18,393 bases of DNA from Muribaculaceae bacterium (lineage in GTDB: Bacteria > Bacteroidota > Bacteroidia > Bacteroidales > Muribaculaceae), in NCBI GenBank assembly GCA_029060585.1, contig JAIDTS010000400.1, positions 1,258 through 19,650 of the forward strand. The letters run 5' to 3'. The position numbers and the translations under genes were made by a program. Every line of letters begins with the position of its first letter. The stretch's first letter is position 1. The notes below the pieces were generated by a model. It ran no database searches, was not told the origin of the DNA, and saw nothing but the letters and a program-made list of their open reading frames with translations. Shown here in pieces: positions 1 to 7,883 of the stretch.

Positions 1-266
1 CGACCGGAAGATTTCTGGTCGGTGATTCCCTTCGTCTCCACCTTGTGGGAGAAATGGTCGTCGAATTTGTTGCGTACCTTCTCGTTGAAGGCGAGTTTTT
101 CGATACCTGCTGCGTTGAGCGCGTTGTGGCGGGCGCGATTGGCGGCGTTATCCTCGTAGGAAGCCTTGAATCCGTCAAGCATCGCCGGGGTGATTGCCCC
201 CTTGTCGTCGGCAGCTGCCTGCAGCGCGACGACTAATGTGGCGGTAAGTAAAAATCTGCGTATCAT
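1..266 (-). CDS. pepC: Aminopeptidase C / bleomycin hydrolase-type C1 peptidase (N-terminal part only)
   Basis: The frame reads in from the window edge and gives 88 residues: a signal peptide (MIRRFLLTATLVVALQAAA), then a C1B-type N-terminal segment ending in KGITDQKSSGR. In this family the motif continues as RCW with the catalytic Cys, so the window stops just before the active-site residue. The family comprises papain-fold oligomeric aminopeptidases; the Bacteroidota members usually carry a signal peptide and act in the periplasm. The ATG at 264-266 lies only 6 bases after the stop of the acyltransferase gene upstream, so the two are probably cotranscribed. Nothing links it functionally to the polysaccharide genes. 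The family assignment is strong despite truncation because of the ITDQKSSGR motif. Confidence 0.85.
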   Translation of the reverse strand, partial: MIRRFLLTATLVVALQAAADDKGAITPAMLDGFKASYEDNAANRARHNALNAAGIEKLAFNEKVRNKFDDHFSHKVETKGITDQKSSG

Positions 267-272
267 ATTTAT

Positions 273-1223
273 TTAGATTGTTAATTTGTAGATCTGGTAG
301 GCTACGCCTCTGCCTCCGAGGCCGGTCTTCTGGTGAAGGAGGCCTGAGTTGAGGATCCGGCCGGCATCTTCGTTGCTTGTGCCGAAGTCGAAATAGCGAT
401 GTGAGGCAAATACGCTGTGTATGAGATGTTGGAAGAGATATGTGAGGGTGCCGTTTTCCCTTCCCAAGCCGGAGGTGGCGATATACTGGCAGTGAGCTAC
501 GGAATTTGTGTCGTAGATGCACACTGCGGCTTCAGGAACGCTGTCGGTTCCGGTGATAAAAAAACGTATTTCGCGCGGAAACCTGTTTTTGAGCATCTGC
601 AGTTCGACTTCTGAGTGAACCGGAGCGGCTCCATGCCTCTCTCTCAGGCATTCCTTGAGCAGCGGCATGAACTCTGCAACATCGTCTATCTCCCGAATCC
701 ATGGATTGACGGACGAGGCTTTCTTTAGATGACGTTTCTGCTGGTTGTTGAAAGTGGGGATTTCCCTCATGTCTATGACGGAGGAGAGATTGATTGTCTC
801 TATAACGGCTCCGTATCTGAAGAGGGCGTAGATGTCTTCCTCGGCAGGTATGCGGTGGTAGATGTTGGGAGTTGTCTTATAAATAATTTCCTTTATTCTG
901 TTGGCGCGGCACCATTCTGTCCAGGCTTCGAAGAGCTTCAACATGTCGGTGCCGTCGAAGTGGGATAGGGGAGTGAGCCATCCTCCATATGTAAGTCCCT
1001 GATGAGAGCGTAATATGCCTTTGGTGTCTATATTGGCCGGAAGTATCGCAGTCGGTTTCGCCTTTCGCAATGCGATAAGCGAGCAGTCCTGGAATCTATC
1101 GGAATGATAGTCCATATATCCGCGCATATGCAGCAGGGTGCCCTGCCGCGATTCAGCGACAAGACGATTCCAAAGCTCCGCGTCTTCAGCCCTGTATCTC
1201 CGTATGCTCCATTCAGCCTCCAT
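273..1223 (-). CDS. GNAT / FemAB-like acyltransferase
   Basis: A 316-residue cytoplasmic protein without signal peptide or membrane segments. It resembles the double-GNAT (Acetyltransf_6, FemAB/peptidoglycan-bridge type) proteins of Bacteroidota: an N-terminal half with GTLLHMRGYMDYHSDRF and TYGGWLTP, and a C-terminal half with the acceptor-fold stretch YFDFGTSNEDAG near residue 284. The open frame extends to a TTG at 1230-1232. I prefer the ATG at 1221-1223, because the very good promoter at 1242-1273 would start transcription near 1236 and leave almost no leader for the TTG. It is the first gene of an operon with the C1 peptidase, 6 bases downstream. Substrate is unknown; transfer of an acyl or aminoacyl group to a surface sugar or peptide is the family expectation only. 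Confidence 0.75.
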   Translation of the reverse strand: MEAEWSIRRYRAEDAELWNRLVAESRQGTLLHMRGYMDYHSDRFQDCSLIALRKAKPTAILPANIDTKGILRSHQGLTYGGWLTPLSHFDGTDMLKLFEAWTEWCRANRIKEIIYKTTPNIYHRIPAEEDIYALFRYGAVIETINLSSVIDMREIPTFNNQQKRHLKKASSVNPWIREIDDVAEFMPLLKECLRERHGAAPVHSEVELQMLKNRFPREIRFFITGTDSVPEAAVCIYDTNSVAHCQYIATSGLGRENGTLTYLFQHLIHSVFASHRYFDFGTSNEDAGRILNSGLLHQKTGLGGRGVAYQIYKLTI

Positions 1224-1241
1224 TCTCTTCAATTTCTAACG

Positions 1242-1273
1242 CAAATTTAGCGAAATATTCGCAGGATAACAAA
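1242..1273 (-). promoter_or_regulatory. Bacteroidota promoter of the acyltransferase-peptidase operon
   Basis: Read on the minus strand there is a TTTG -33 box (1270-1273), a 20-base spacer, and a TAAATTTG -7 box (1242-1249), a full match to the Bacteroidota consensus TTTG/TAnnTTTG. The expected transcript start is about 14 bases before the ATG at 1223. It overlaps head-to-head with the GH51 promoter. Confidence 0.75.
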
Positions 1274-1281
1274 TTTTTTAT

Positions 1282-1289
1282 TAACTTTG
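1282..1289 (+). promoter_or_regulatory. Probable -7 box of the GH51 gene
   Basis: TAACTTTG matches TAnnTTTG; a TTCG at 1258-1261 (20-base spacer) is a three-of-four match to the -33 box. This predicts a leader of about 40 bases before the ATG at 1337. The leader is A/C-rich with no Shine-Dalgarno sequence and contains a 10-codon open frame. Confidence 0.55.
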
Positions 1290-1336
1290 TTATTTGAATC
1301 AAAAATCATGAAAAAACAATCTAACAAAACACAGAT

Positions 1337-2890
1337 ATGAAACATTTCGCTTCCTTTGCTAGCCTTGCGGCATTAGCGCTGACGGCATTTCCGACTCTCG
1401 CCGAGCAGAAGGCGACCGTCAGACTCGACTTTGACAACATCAATCCGGATCTGACGATTCCCGCAGAGATATATGGTCAGTTTGCTGAGCATCTCGGCAC
1501 CTGCATCTATGGCGGTCTATGGGTTGGCGAGGACTCTCCCATCCCAAACACCAACGGCTATCGCAATGACGTTCTTCAGGCACTCAAGGAACTGAAGGTG
1601 CCCGTTATGCGCTGGCCCGGCGGTTGCTTCGCCGACGAATATCATTGGGTAGACGGTATCGGTCCTAAAGACCAGCGTCCTGTTATGATCAACAACAACT
1701 GGGGTGGTACCGTAGAGGACAACTCATTTGGTACCCATGAGTTCTTCAACCTCTGCGAACTTCTCGAGTGCGAGCCATATCTAAGTGGCAACGTCGGTAG
1801 CGGCACTGTAGAGGAACTTGCTAAATGGGTGGAATACATCACTGCCGAAAACGGCCCGATGGCTGAAAAGCGCAAGGCAAACGGCCGTGAGAAACCATGG
1901 AAACTCAAGTATCTCGGTGTCGGCAACGAATCATGGGGCTGTGGCGGTAATTTCACTCCGGAAGACTACGCATCCGAATACCGCCGCTATCAGACATATT
2001 GCCGCGACGTGAACGGAAACCACCTCTATAAGATTGCTTCCGGAGCAAGCGACTACGACTACAAATGGACCGACGTGCTGATGAAAAAAGCGAAAAACCA
2101 TATGAAGGGTCTTTCGCTCCACTACTATACCGTGAAGGGCTGGAACGGCAGCAAAGGTTCGGCTACAGACTTCGACAACGACGATTATTACTGGACTCTC
2201 GGAAAGTGCCTCGAGATAGAACCTGTCATTGTGAAGCATGATTCAATCATGAGCGTTTACGATCCGAAGAAGAATGTGGCTCTCCTTGTCGATGAATGGG
2301 GCACATGGTGGGATGAGGAACCCGGAACTACTCCCGGTCACCTGTATCAGCAGAATACGATGCGCGATGCAATGGTGGCGGCTCTCAGTCTTAATGTCTT
2401 CAACCGCCATACTGACCGCGTGAAGATGGCAAACATCGCCCAGATCGCCAATGTGCTTCAGTCGATGGTGTTGACTAAAGGCGACAAGATGGTGCTCACA
2501 CCAACCTACCACGTCTTCAAGATGTATGCTCCTCACCAGAACGCAACATACATTCCCCTCGAGGTTGAGACTTCGGTGCGCGACGTGCGCGATGGACGCA
2601 AGGTGCCGACAGTCAACGCCACAGCATCGCAGAAAGACGGAAAGGTAAACGTGACTCTTACAAACATCGACCTCAAGGAAAAAGCAGAGGTGACAATTCC
2701 GTTCTCCAAGCTCGGCAAGAATGCAATAAGCGGCGAGATACTCACATCCTCCACTCCCAACGACTACAACGACTTCGACAACCCGGACAAAGTGAAGGTA
2801 GCCCCCTTCAAAGGCTACAAGTTGACCAAGGAAGGACTCCAGGTGACACTCCCCCCGATGTCAGTGGTAGCCCTCTCGATAGTGCAGTAA
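1337..2890 (+). CDS. Secreted alpha-L-arabinofuranosidase, GH51
   Basis: A 517-residue retaining arabinofuranosidase that should release terminal L-arabinofuranose from arabinoxylan, arabinan or their oligosaccharides. A type I signal peptide ends near Ala22 (FPTLA|EQ), so it is exported. The (beta/alpha)8 catalytic domain carries [14 protein letters not shown] (91-104), the acid/base Glu198 in [11 protein letters not shown], and the nucleophile Glu320 in [18 protein letters not shown]-terminal all-beta domain follows from about residue 410 to the end ([10 protein letters not shown]... MSVVALSIV). Length and motifs are normal for the family. It has its own promoter and a strong terminator, so it is monocistronic, although it probably belongs functionally with the GH43/GH115 genes further along. 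Arabinofuranosidase activity is very likely; whether arabinan or arabinoxylan is the natural substrate cannot be read from sequence. Confidence 0.95.
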   Translation: MKHFASFASLAALALTAFPTLAEQKATVRLDFDNINPDLTIPAEIYGQFAEHLGTCIYGGLWVGEDSPIPNTNGYRNDVLQALKELKVPVMRWPGGCFADEYHWVDGIGPKDQRPVMINNNWGGTVEDNSFGTHEFFNLCELLECEPYLSGNVGSGTVEELAKWVEYITAENGPMAEKRKANGREKPWKLKYLGVGNESWGCGGNFTPEDYASEYRRYQTYCRDVNGNHLYKIASGASDYDYKWTDVLMKKAKNHMKGLSLHYYTVKGWNGSKGSATDFDNDDYYWTLGKCLEIEPVIVKHDSIMSVYDPKKNVALLVDEWGTWWDEEPGTTPGHLYQQNTMRDAMVAALSLNVFNRHTDRVKMANIAQIANVLQSMVLTKGDKMVLTPTYHVFKMYAPHQNATYIPLEVETSVRDVRDGRKVPTVNATASQKDGKVNVTLTNIDLKEKAEVTIPFSKLGKNAISGEILTSSTPNDYNDFDNPDKVKVAPFKGYKLTKEGLQVTLPPMSVVALSIVQ

Positions 2891-2907
2891 TTATTTATGG
2901 ATTAAAG

Positions 2908-2942
2908 AATGGCCTCGGACGCAAATCCGAGGCCATTTTTTA
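2908..2942 (+). terminator. Intrinsic terminator after GH51
   Basis: A perfect 12-bp stem (AATGGCCTCGGA, 2908-2919, with its complement at 2926-2937) closes a 6-base loop and runs into a T-tract. The tract abuts the stop codon of the convergent nuclease gene (2943-2945), so the two genes share almost no spacer. Confidence 0.9.
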
Positions 2943-3809
2943 TCATTTGTTCCATTCGGTGAAGGAGTAGCCTGACTCCACTTTATTCTCGATTTCGTCG
3001 GGCAGTTCGGAAAAGAAGTCAAACCCGGTGATCTTCTCCACCTCGTCGATGCAGGTGGCGTAGTCCTGCATGTTGCCGTGGCATTTCATATGCGGGTATA
3101 CGAAAGCTATCCCCCTCGGTTCATCAAGATAAGGAGCAAGAATCACCTTGAAGAAAGCTCCCGGCACCCTGACCTTTGAAGAATCGAAATAAGTGTCGTC
3201 ATCTTCCGTATATATCGGCCCGGCGATTATCATCACAGCGGAATCACGCTTTGCCCAGAGACGCTCTTTCTCTTCGAGTTTCTCCCATGCGCCGGCGTTG
3301 AGGTCATGGAGCTGAGGGCACATGTTGGCCATCACGAAGCAGTCGTTCATGGCTTCGATGCTCCATTTCTGGTCTGCTGCCGGGCACATATGTCCGCGGT
3401 CGTAACCGGATCGGGTATAGTCGCTGTGTTTGGTGCACCCTTCTATGTCCACGTCTTGCCAGAAATTGTCGGTACGGCTGACCTCATTGCTCACCTCCGT
3501 CCCGAGCAGTTCCCACGCCACATAGTTAGGCGTGCGGTTGTCTTTGTTGAAGGAAAGCGTGAATCCTGTATATTCCTTTATCTGCGATGTCAGCCCGTCC
3601 GGAATTACTACGTTTTCAAGCCCGTCGTAGTGAGAAGGTACCGGAGGTGTGGTGACCGGGATTTCAGGAGTAGGCAGGTCGGGGAGAGGCATCTTAGGCT
3701 CGTCCCTACCGGTGTTGCAGGAATTGAAAACCGGCATCAGCATTGCCATTGTAAATGCAAGTGAAGTTGTATGATGTCTGTTGCGAAATATTGATCCAAA
3801 GTGTTTCAT
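2943..3809 (-). CDS. Lipoprotein DNA/RNA non-specific endonuclease (NucA/Serratia nuclease family)
   Basis: A 288-residue beta-beta-alpha-metal nuclease predicted to cut single- or double-stranded DNA and RNA outside the cytoplasm. The signal ends in a lipobox with Cys31 (PVFNSC), and the next residues NTGRDE are partly acidic, as in some surface-exported Bacteroidota lipoproteins. A Pro/Thr-rich linker (about 40-60) leads to the catalytic domain. This has the DRGHM motif (137-141, general base His140), the metal ligand Asn171 in LNAGAWEKLEE, and Glu179, at nearly the spacing of Serratia nuclease (His89, Asn119, Glu127). It lies between a terminator and the convergent GH51 gene with no consensus promoter visible in its 31-base leader, so its expression is unclear. 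Its role is probably nucleic-acid scavenging or turnover; it is not an obvious part of the sugar pathway. Confidence 0.93.
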   Translation of the reverse strand: MKHFGSIFRNRHHTTSLAFTMAMLMPVFNSCNTGRDEPKMPLPDLPTPEIPVTTPPVPSHYDGLENVVIPDGLTSQIKEYTGFTLSFNKDNRTPNYVAWELLGTEVSNEVSRTDNFWQDVDIEGCTKHSDYTRSGYDRGHMCPAADQKWSIEAMNDCFVMANMCPQLHDLNAGAWEKLEEKERLWAKRDSAVMIIAGPIYTEDDDTYFDSSKVRVPGAFFKVILAPYLDEPRGIAFVYPHMKCHGNMQDYATCIDEVEKITGFDFFSELPDEIENKVESGYSFTEWNK

Positions 3810-3840
3810 TGTCTGTAAGCGTTAAGTCTTATATAAACGC

Positions 3841-3876
3841 AAAAGACCTCGGGAGTATTGCATCCCGAGGTCTTTT
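3841..3876 (-). terminator. Intrinsic terminator of the GH105-xylE operon
   Basis: A perfect 14-bp stem (AAAAGACCTCGGGA at 3841-3854 with 3863-3876) and an 8-base loop. On the minus strand it ends in TTTT, 38 bases after the xylE stop. The A/T flanks make it symmetrical, so it could stop transcripts from either side. It also insulates the nuclease gene from xylE. Confidence 0.85.
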
Positions 3877-3901
3877 GATATATGTATCATGCTATACGCA
3901 A

Positions 3902-3927
3902 TACGCATCACGCGCTACGCATCACGA
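3902..3927. repeat. Two copies of a TACGCATCACG direct repeat at the xylE 3' end
   Basis: TACGCATCACGC at 3902-3913 and TACGCATCACGA at 3916-3927 lie 14 bases apart. The second covers the last codons and stop of xylE. A near-identical copy in the opposite orientation (GCGTGATGCATA) occurs in the loop of the terminator at 16749-16760. Confidence 0.5.
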
Positions 3928-5399
3928 CGTTTCTTCCAGAGTGCCGTCATGTCTTCGAGAGTTTTGCCCTTGGTCTCCGGCACGAGCTTAGCTACGAACC
4001 ATGCCGCGATGATACAGATTACACCGTATAGGGCATAGGCAAAGAAGTGGCCGAAGCGCTGGCCCATGTCGCCCATGCTCATGTTGTACATCGGGACGAA
4101 CGTACTGCTGACTATGAAGTTGAAGATCCACTGAAAAGCTACTGCGATAGCCACAGCCTGCGAGCGGATGGTATTGGGGAAGATCTCGGAGATGAGCACC
4201 CAGCATATGGGACCCCATGAGAACATGAATGACGCTGAGTAGATCATGATGCTTACTACCGGGAACAGAGCGGGGAGCTCTACGAGGTTGGCGAGAGCCA
4301 CACCGAGGGCTCCGACTGCCATGCCAATCGATCCCCATATGAGCAGAGGCTTGCGTCCGAGTTTCTCAACTGTGAACACTGCCACGAGGGTGAATGCGAT
4401 GTTGACGATACCCATGATGACGGTCTGCACCATCGGGTTGCCCATATTCATCGATTCGAAGATTCGCGGAGCGTAATAGAGCACAGCGTTGATGCCCACA
4501 GCCTGCTGGAATACCGACAGCATGACACCGATAAAGACAACCATGACACCGAAGGAGAAGAGTTTCTCGCTCTGTACTGTGACAGTCTCCTTGATGTTCT
4601 GGAGGATTTCCTGAGCCTTGGTGCTTCCATTGATCTTGGTGAGCACCTTTAGGGCCAGCTGGTCCTTGCCTACCATTGCGAGGTAGCGGGGAGACTCGGG
4701 CACGAGGCATACTAGGAAAGTAAAGATGCCGGCCACATAAGCCTCCGAACCGAACATGTAGCGCCATCCGGTCTGGATGGTCCAGACGTCGGAGCTTGAG
4801 TGTACCTGATAGATGGTCTCGCTTATCTTCTCAATGATGGGCTGAGTGTGCTCTCCGAGGATGAGGAAGTTGACGAAATAGACCACGAGCTGTCCGAATA
4901 TGATTGCAAACTGGTTCCAGGAAACGAGCGTGCCGCGCATGTTGGAAGGAGCGACCTCGGCAATATACATCGGGCATATTGCAGATGCGAGTCCTACGCC
5001 GATGCCGCCGATAATGCGGTAGACGTTGAAGGTGATGAGGAGGTGGAAGCAGGGCTTGCCGTATTCATGGATTAGGAACTCCGGATAGTAGCTTCCAAGC
5101 GCGGATATGAAGAAGAATACACCGGCTACGAAGAGAGCCATCTTTCGGCCGAGCCTTGTTGCGATGATGCCGGAGATTGCTGATCCGATGATGCAGCCCA
5201 GAAGGGCGCTGGACGACGTGATTCCGTGGATGGTGTCGGTGTAGACGAAGTCTTTCGCACCGAGGAAGAAGGCCTGTAGGCCTTTTTCGGCTCCGGAGAT
5301 GACTGCGGTGTCATATCCGAAGAGCAGACCGCCGAGTACCGCCACGAGCACTATGCCGAAGAGGTAGGCTTTGCTGCCTTGAGTGTTGTTCTGATTCAT
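3915..5399 (-). CDS. xylE: XylE-type sugar:H+ symporter (MFS sugar porter)
   Basis: A 494-residue inner-membrane transporter with 12 predicted helices, expected to import D-xylose (or a similar pentose) with protons after periplasmic hydrolysis. It carries the sugar-porter signatures GYDTAVISG (28-36), the loop RLGRK (82-86), PESPRYL, FQQAVGINAVLYY and the C-terminal PETKGKTLEDM. The xylose-contacting residues known from E. coli XylE have counterparts: Gln163 in WNQFAIIFGQL, Gln298-Gln299 and Asn304 in QQAVGIN, Trp400 in GPICWVL, and Gln423 in AFQWIFNF. The TM5 stretch NQFAIIFGQL is shared with E. coli XylE. It is the second gene of an operon with the GH105-DUF2264 enzyme, 67 bases after that stop, and its start is preceded by an unusual octamer array. 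Xylose is the best guess; arabinose or glucose cannot be excluded. Confidence 0.92.
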   Translation of the reverse strand: MNQNNTQGSKAYLFGIVLVAVLGGLLFGYDTAVISGAEKGLQAFFLGAKDFVYTDTIHGITSSSALLGCIIGSAISGIIATRLGRKMALFVAGVFFFISALGSYYPEFLIHEYGKPCFHLLITFNVYRIIGGIGVGLASAICPMYIAEVAPSNMRGTLVSWNQFAIIFGQLVVYFVNFLILGEHTQPIIEKISETIYQVHSSSDVWTIQTGWRYMFGSEAYVAGIFTFLVCLVPESPRYLAMVGKDQLALKVLTKINGSTKAQEILQNIKETVTVQSEKLFSFGVMVVFIGVMLSVFQQAVGINAVLYYAPRIFESMNMGNPMVQTVIMGIVNIAFTLVAVFTVEKLGRKPLLIWGSIGMAVGALGVALANLVELPALFPVVSIMIYSASFMFSWGPICWVLISEIFPNTIRSQAVAIAVAFQWIFNFIVSSTFVPMYNMSMGDMGQRFGHFFAYALYGVICIIAAWFVAKLVPETKGKTLEDMTALWKKRRDA

Positions 5400-5410
5400 G
5401 GTTTTTATTG

Positions 5411-5450
5411 TTGTTGAGTTGTTGGGTTGTGAGGTTGTTGGGTTGTTGAG
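5411..5450 (-). repeat. Five 8-bp tandem repeats in the xylE translation leader
   Basis: On the plus strand the units are TTGTTGAG, TTGTTGGG, TTGTGAGG, TTGTTGGG and TTGTTGAG with no spacer. In the mRNA they read as C/A-only octamers of the form ACAACnnn, ending about 11 bases before the xylE ATG. They are followed upstream (5451-5466) by a 7-bp repeat, ACTGAAG, in two copies. No promoter box is visible in the gap. Confidence 0.8.
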
Positions 5451-5466
5451 ACTGAAGACTGAAGAC

Positions 5467-7785
5467 TTAGAATAGGTCTTTGGTCTTGGGGCCGTCGTCC
5501 CAGCGGTGGTCTTTCGGGAAGGGTAGCCCGTTCCATGCCTTCTGGTTTGTGGTAGGCAGGGGTGCGTCTGTCCAGAACGGGTGTGAGGTCGGAAGCCCGA
5601 GTGGCAGGAAGGCGAGCGAGGTCATGTAGAGGCTGCCGTTGTTGGTATACCAGTCAGCGATGTTCGGCTGCCGTCCCGCGAATCCGATTGTCAGGTAGCC
5701 TCCGTCGTTAAAGTTCTCCTTGCCGTCAAACATGCTGTGCATCACCGATGTCAGGGCATTGCGCACCTGTCCGTTGGCAAGTCCCGCCGGGAGCTTTTCA
5801 TACCAGGCCATCAGTGCAAGCGGCTGCATCGCGGCCATACGGTAGGGGATGGAGCGTCCAAATACGGGGAATGTTCCTTCGGGGGAGATAAGGCGTTCAA
5901 GAACTATGCTGTGCTTCTGCGCACGCTTGAGAGCGCGGTCGTAGTATTTAGGGTAGTGTATCCGGGTGTGTCGGCCGGCGTCTATCATGTTCTGCAACGT
6001 CTCAAGATACATTGGATGGAATACGTAGCTGCTGTAATAGTCGAACGCGAAGTCTGGGCCATCGGCATACCAACCGTCGCCGGCGTACCATTCCTCCATC
6101 TTCCTGATTGCCGAGTTCACCCGGTAGTCGTCGTGATCTCCTCCGGCCTTAGCCATGAAACTTTCCAAAATCGAAGAGAAGAGGAGCCAGTTGGTGTATG
6201 GAGGATCTATTTTGCGGATGTTCTTGAAATTTTCGAGATAACGATCCTTTGTCTTAGAATCGAGTGGCATCCAGAGCGCGTCGTAGGCGCGTATGAAGCT
6301 CTCGGCGATATAGGCGGCATCTACCATAATCTGGCCTTCACCCTGCCATAGCAGACAGTCAGGTGAGTCGGGGTCAACGGCGTTGGCGTAGCTCTTCAGT
6401 GCCAGTTCCCGGAGCTCCTTTCGCATCTTTCCTTCCTCGGTGTCATCGTCCGGGAGGGTCAGCCAGGGAGCTATTCCAGCCATCAGGCGTCCGAAGGTCT
6501 CCATATAGGTCACTTTCTTGTTGCGGCCGTCCCAGTTAGGACTAACTTCCACTATCATGTCTTCCTGAAGTTTGCCGTCTGCCATCTTGCTCAGAACGGG
6601 ATAGGCTATCTTATATGCGAGGTCCGTCCAGTATTTTCTGTCGGGATTGCTGTCCTTCTCGAGATACTTGGCATATTCGCAAGCTGCCAGAAGGAAGGCT
6701 CCGGTTCCGAAATCGGAAGTCGAGTTACGGTCTACCACCTGTCCGGGAATCGCTTTTTCCCCAATCGGCTGAACGTAGCCAATTCGTCCGTCTTTCTGCA
6801 GGGCTGTGTTGCTCAAATAGTTCCATCCCTTCAGGGCCGCGTAAAGATATTTTTGGTCTGTAAGGTATCCGTTGTTGATTCCCCAGAGCAGTCCATATGT
6901 GAAGAATGCCGTTCCGCTGGTTTCCGGTCCGGGTGCATGAGCTTCGTCGAGCATCGAGCGGCTCCAGTAGCCTCCGGGCTGCTGACATGCCACCACTGCA
7001 TTGGCGAGCTCCCGGTAGCGCTTTTCGAAAATGTCCCGGTGCTTATAGTCTTTCGGCATGTCTTTAAGCACCTTCGCGAGTCCTGCGAGCACCCATCCGT
7101 CGCCGCGTGCCCAGAAATCCTTTTTGCCGTTGGCGCTTTCATGTTTGGGATAGACGTATTTGGCATCCCTGTAGTAAAGATGCTCGTCTTTGTCATACAT
7201 TATGCTGTCGGCATAAACGAAGTAGTCGTATAGCTTGTCGAGATATTTCGGGTTGCCGGTTATGTTGTGCATCTTTGTCATCACCGGCATAACCATATAC
7301 AGTCCGTCGGCCCACCACCAATAGTCGTTCTGCGGTGTAGACATTTGATACTCCATCACTTCCTTTGCCCTGCGGATTCTTTTATCGTCCGGCAGGATGT
7401 TGTAGAGGTCGGCGTATGTCTGGAAACATATCTGCCAGTCTCCGAAAAGCACATGGTCGGGAGATTCTCCGTAAGAAGCATATTTCCACTTGCTTCGGTC
7501 GTTGCCTTTCGCCCCTTTCCATTCGTTATGGTTGGCCCAGTCTTCGGAATATTTCAGCCAGTCGGGGTTGCCCATGAGTCGATAGGCTTCCATGTTGCCG
7601 GTATGGTAGGCTGCTGTGTGCCAGAAGGGAGTAGCCTCTGCGGGATTGTATTTCTGCCATGTATCGTTGACTTTTGTGATGATATCCCTCACTTTTTTCG
7701 CTTCCTTCGTCTTGTCTATGGCGAAAGAGGGGACAGAGACGGCCGTCAGAAGTAGCAGCAGTATGTAATGACTTATCCGGTTCAT
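5467..7785 (-). CDS. Secreted two-domain enzyme: GH105 hydrolase fused to DUF2264
   Basis: A 772-residue exported protein (signal peptide cleaved near Ala22, PSFA|ID) made of two alpha/alpha barrels. Residues about 30-375 are GH105 (unsaturated uronyl hydrolase, YteR-like): the catalytic Asp160 in WWWADGLYM, WARGDGW (225-231), HAPGPETSGTAFFTYGLLWGI (283-303) and STSDFGTGAFLLAA. Residues about 383-760 are DUF2264: RKYWTDLAYKIAYPVLSKMADG (383-404), ETFGRLMAGIAPWL (429-442), and the C-terminal FNDGGYLTIGFAGRQP region. GH105 removes delta-4,5-unsaturated uronic acid from lyase products. DUF2264 proteins include, as I recall, beta-glucuronidases of CAZy family GH154, but I cannot confirm this mapping here. 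It heads an operon with xylE. An alternative reading is that one barrel is only structural; both keep their typical motifs. Confidence 0.88.
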   Translation of the reverse strand: MNRISHYILLLLLTAVSVPSFAIDKTKEAKKVRDIITKVNDTWQKYNPAEATPFWHTAAYHTGNMEAYRLMGNPDWLKYSEDWANHNEWKGAKGNDRSKWKYASYGESPDHVLFGDWQICFQTYADLYNILPDDKRIRRAKEVMEYQMSTPQNDYWWWADGLYMVMPVMTKMHNITGNPKYLDKLYDYFVYADSIMYDKDEHLYYRDAKYVYPKHESANGKKDFWARGDGWVLAGLAKVLKDMPKDYKHRDIFEKRYRELANAVVACQQPGGYWSRSMLDEAHAPGPETSGTAFFTYGLLWGINNGYLTDQKYLYAALKGWNYLSNTALQKDGRIGYVQPIGEKAIPGQVVDRNSTSDFGTGAFLLAACEYAKYLEKDSNPDRKYWTDLAYKIAYPVLSKMADGKLQEDMIVEVSPNWDGRNKKVTYMETFGRLMAGIAPWLTLPDDDTEEGKMRKELRELALKSYANAVDPDSPDCLLWQGEGQIMVDAAYIAESFIRAYDALWMPLDSKTKDRYLENFKNIRKIDPPYTNWLLFSSILESFMAKAGGDHDDYRVNSAIRKMEEWYAGDGWYADGPDFAFDYYSSYVFHPMYLETLQNMIDAGRHTRIHYPKYYDRALKRAQKHSIVLERLISPEGTFPVFGRSIPYRMAAMQPLALMAWYEKLPAGLANGQVRNALTSVMHSMFDGKENFNDGGYLTIGFAGRQPNIADWYTNNGSLYMTSLAFLPLGLPTSHPFWTDAPLPTTNQKAWNGLPFPKDHRWDDGPKTKDLF

Positions 7786-7816
7786 GATTTTAAGGTTGGA
7801 ATTTTAATTGCATTCG

Positions 7817-7824
7817 CAAAGTTA
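7817..7824 (-). promoter_or_regulatory. Probable -7 box of the GH105-xylE operon
   Basis: The minus strand reads TAACTTTG (TAnnTTTG), with CTTG at 7845-7848 as a three-of-four -33 match and a 20-base spacer. The leader is about 25 bases. The promoter is tucked against the T-tract and stem of the GH115 terminator, so one transcript ends where the next begins. Confidence 0.55.
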
Positions 7825-7826
7825 AT

Positions 7827-7869
7827 AAAAAAAATCAAGACCGCCAAGCATCGGGTTGCTTGACGGTCT
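7827..7869 (-). terminator. Intrinsic terminator of GH115
   Basis: On the minus strand a 13-bp stem (7857-7869 pairing with 7838-7850) around a 6-base loop is followed by a run of eight T. The single non-Watson-Crick position is a G-U pair in the minus-strand RNA but a C-A mismatch in the plus-strand RNA, which confirms the direction. Confidence 0.88.
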
Positions 7870-7883
7870 ATATCGGTAGGTTG

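Noticed and set aside
1224..1232. TTG at 1230-1232 as the acyltransferase start
   Set aside because: The predicted transcript would begin only a few bases before it; the ATG at 1221-1223 is a standard start codon with a more reasonable leader.
5411..5450. CRISPR-like or mobile-element repeat
   Set aside because: Units are only 8 bp with no spacers and no cas genes or transposase nearby; the array is a simple tandem repeat.
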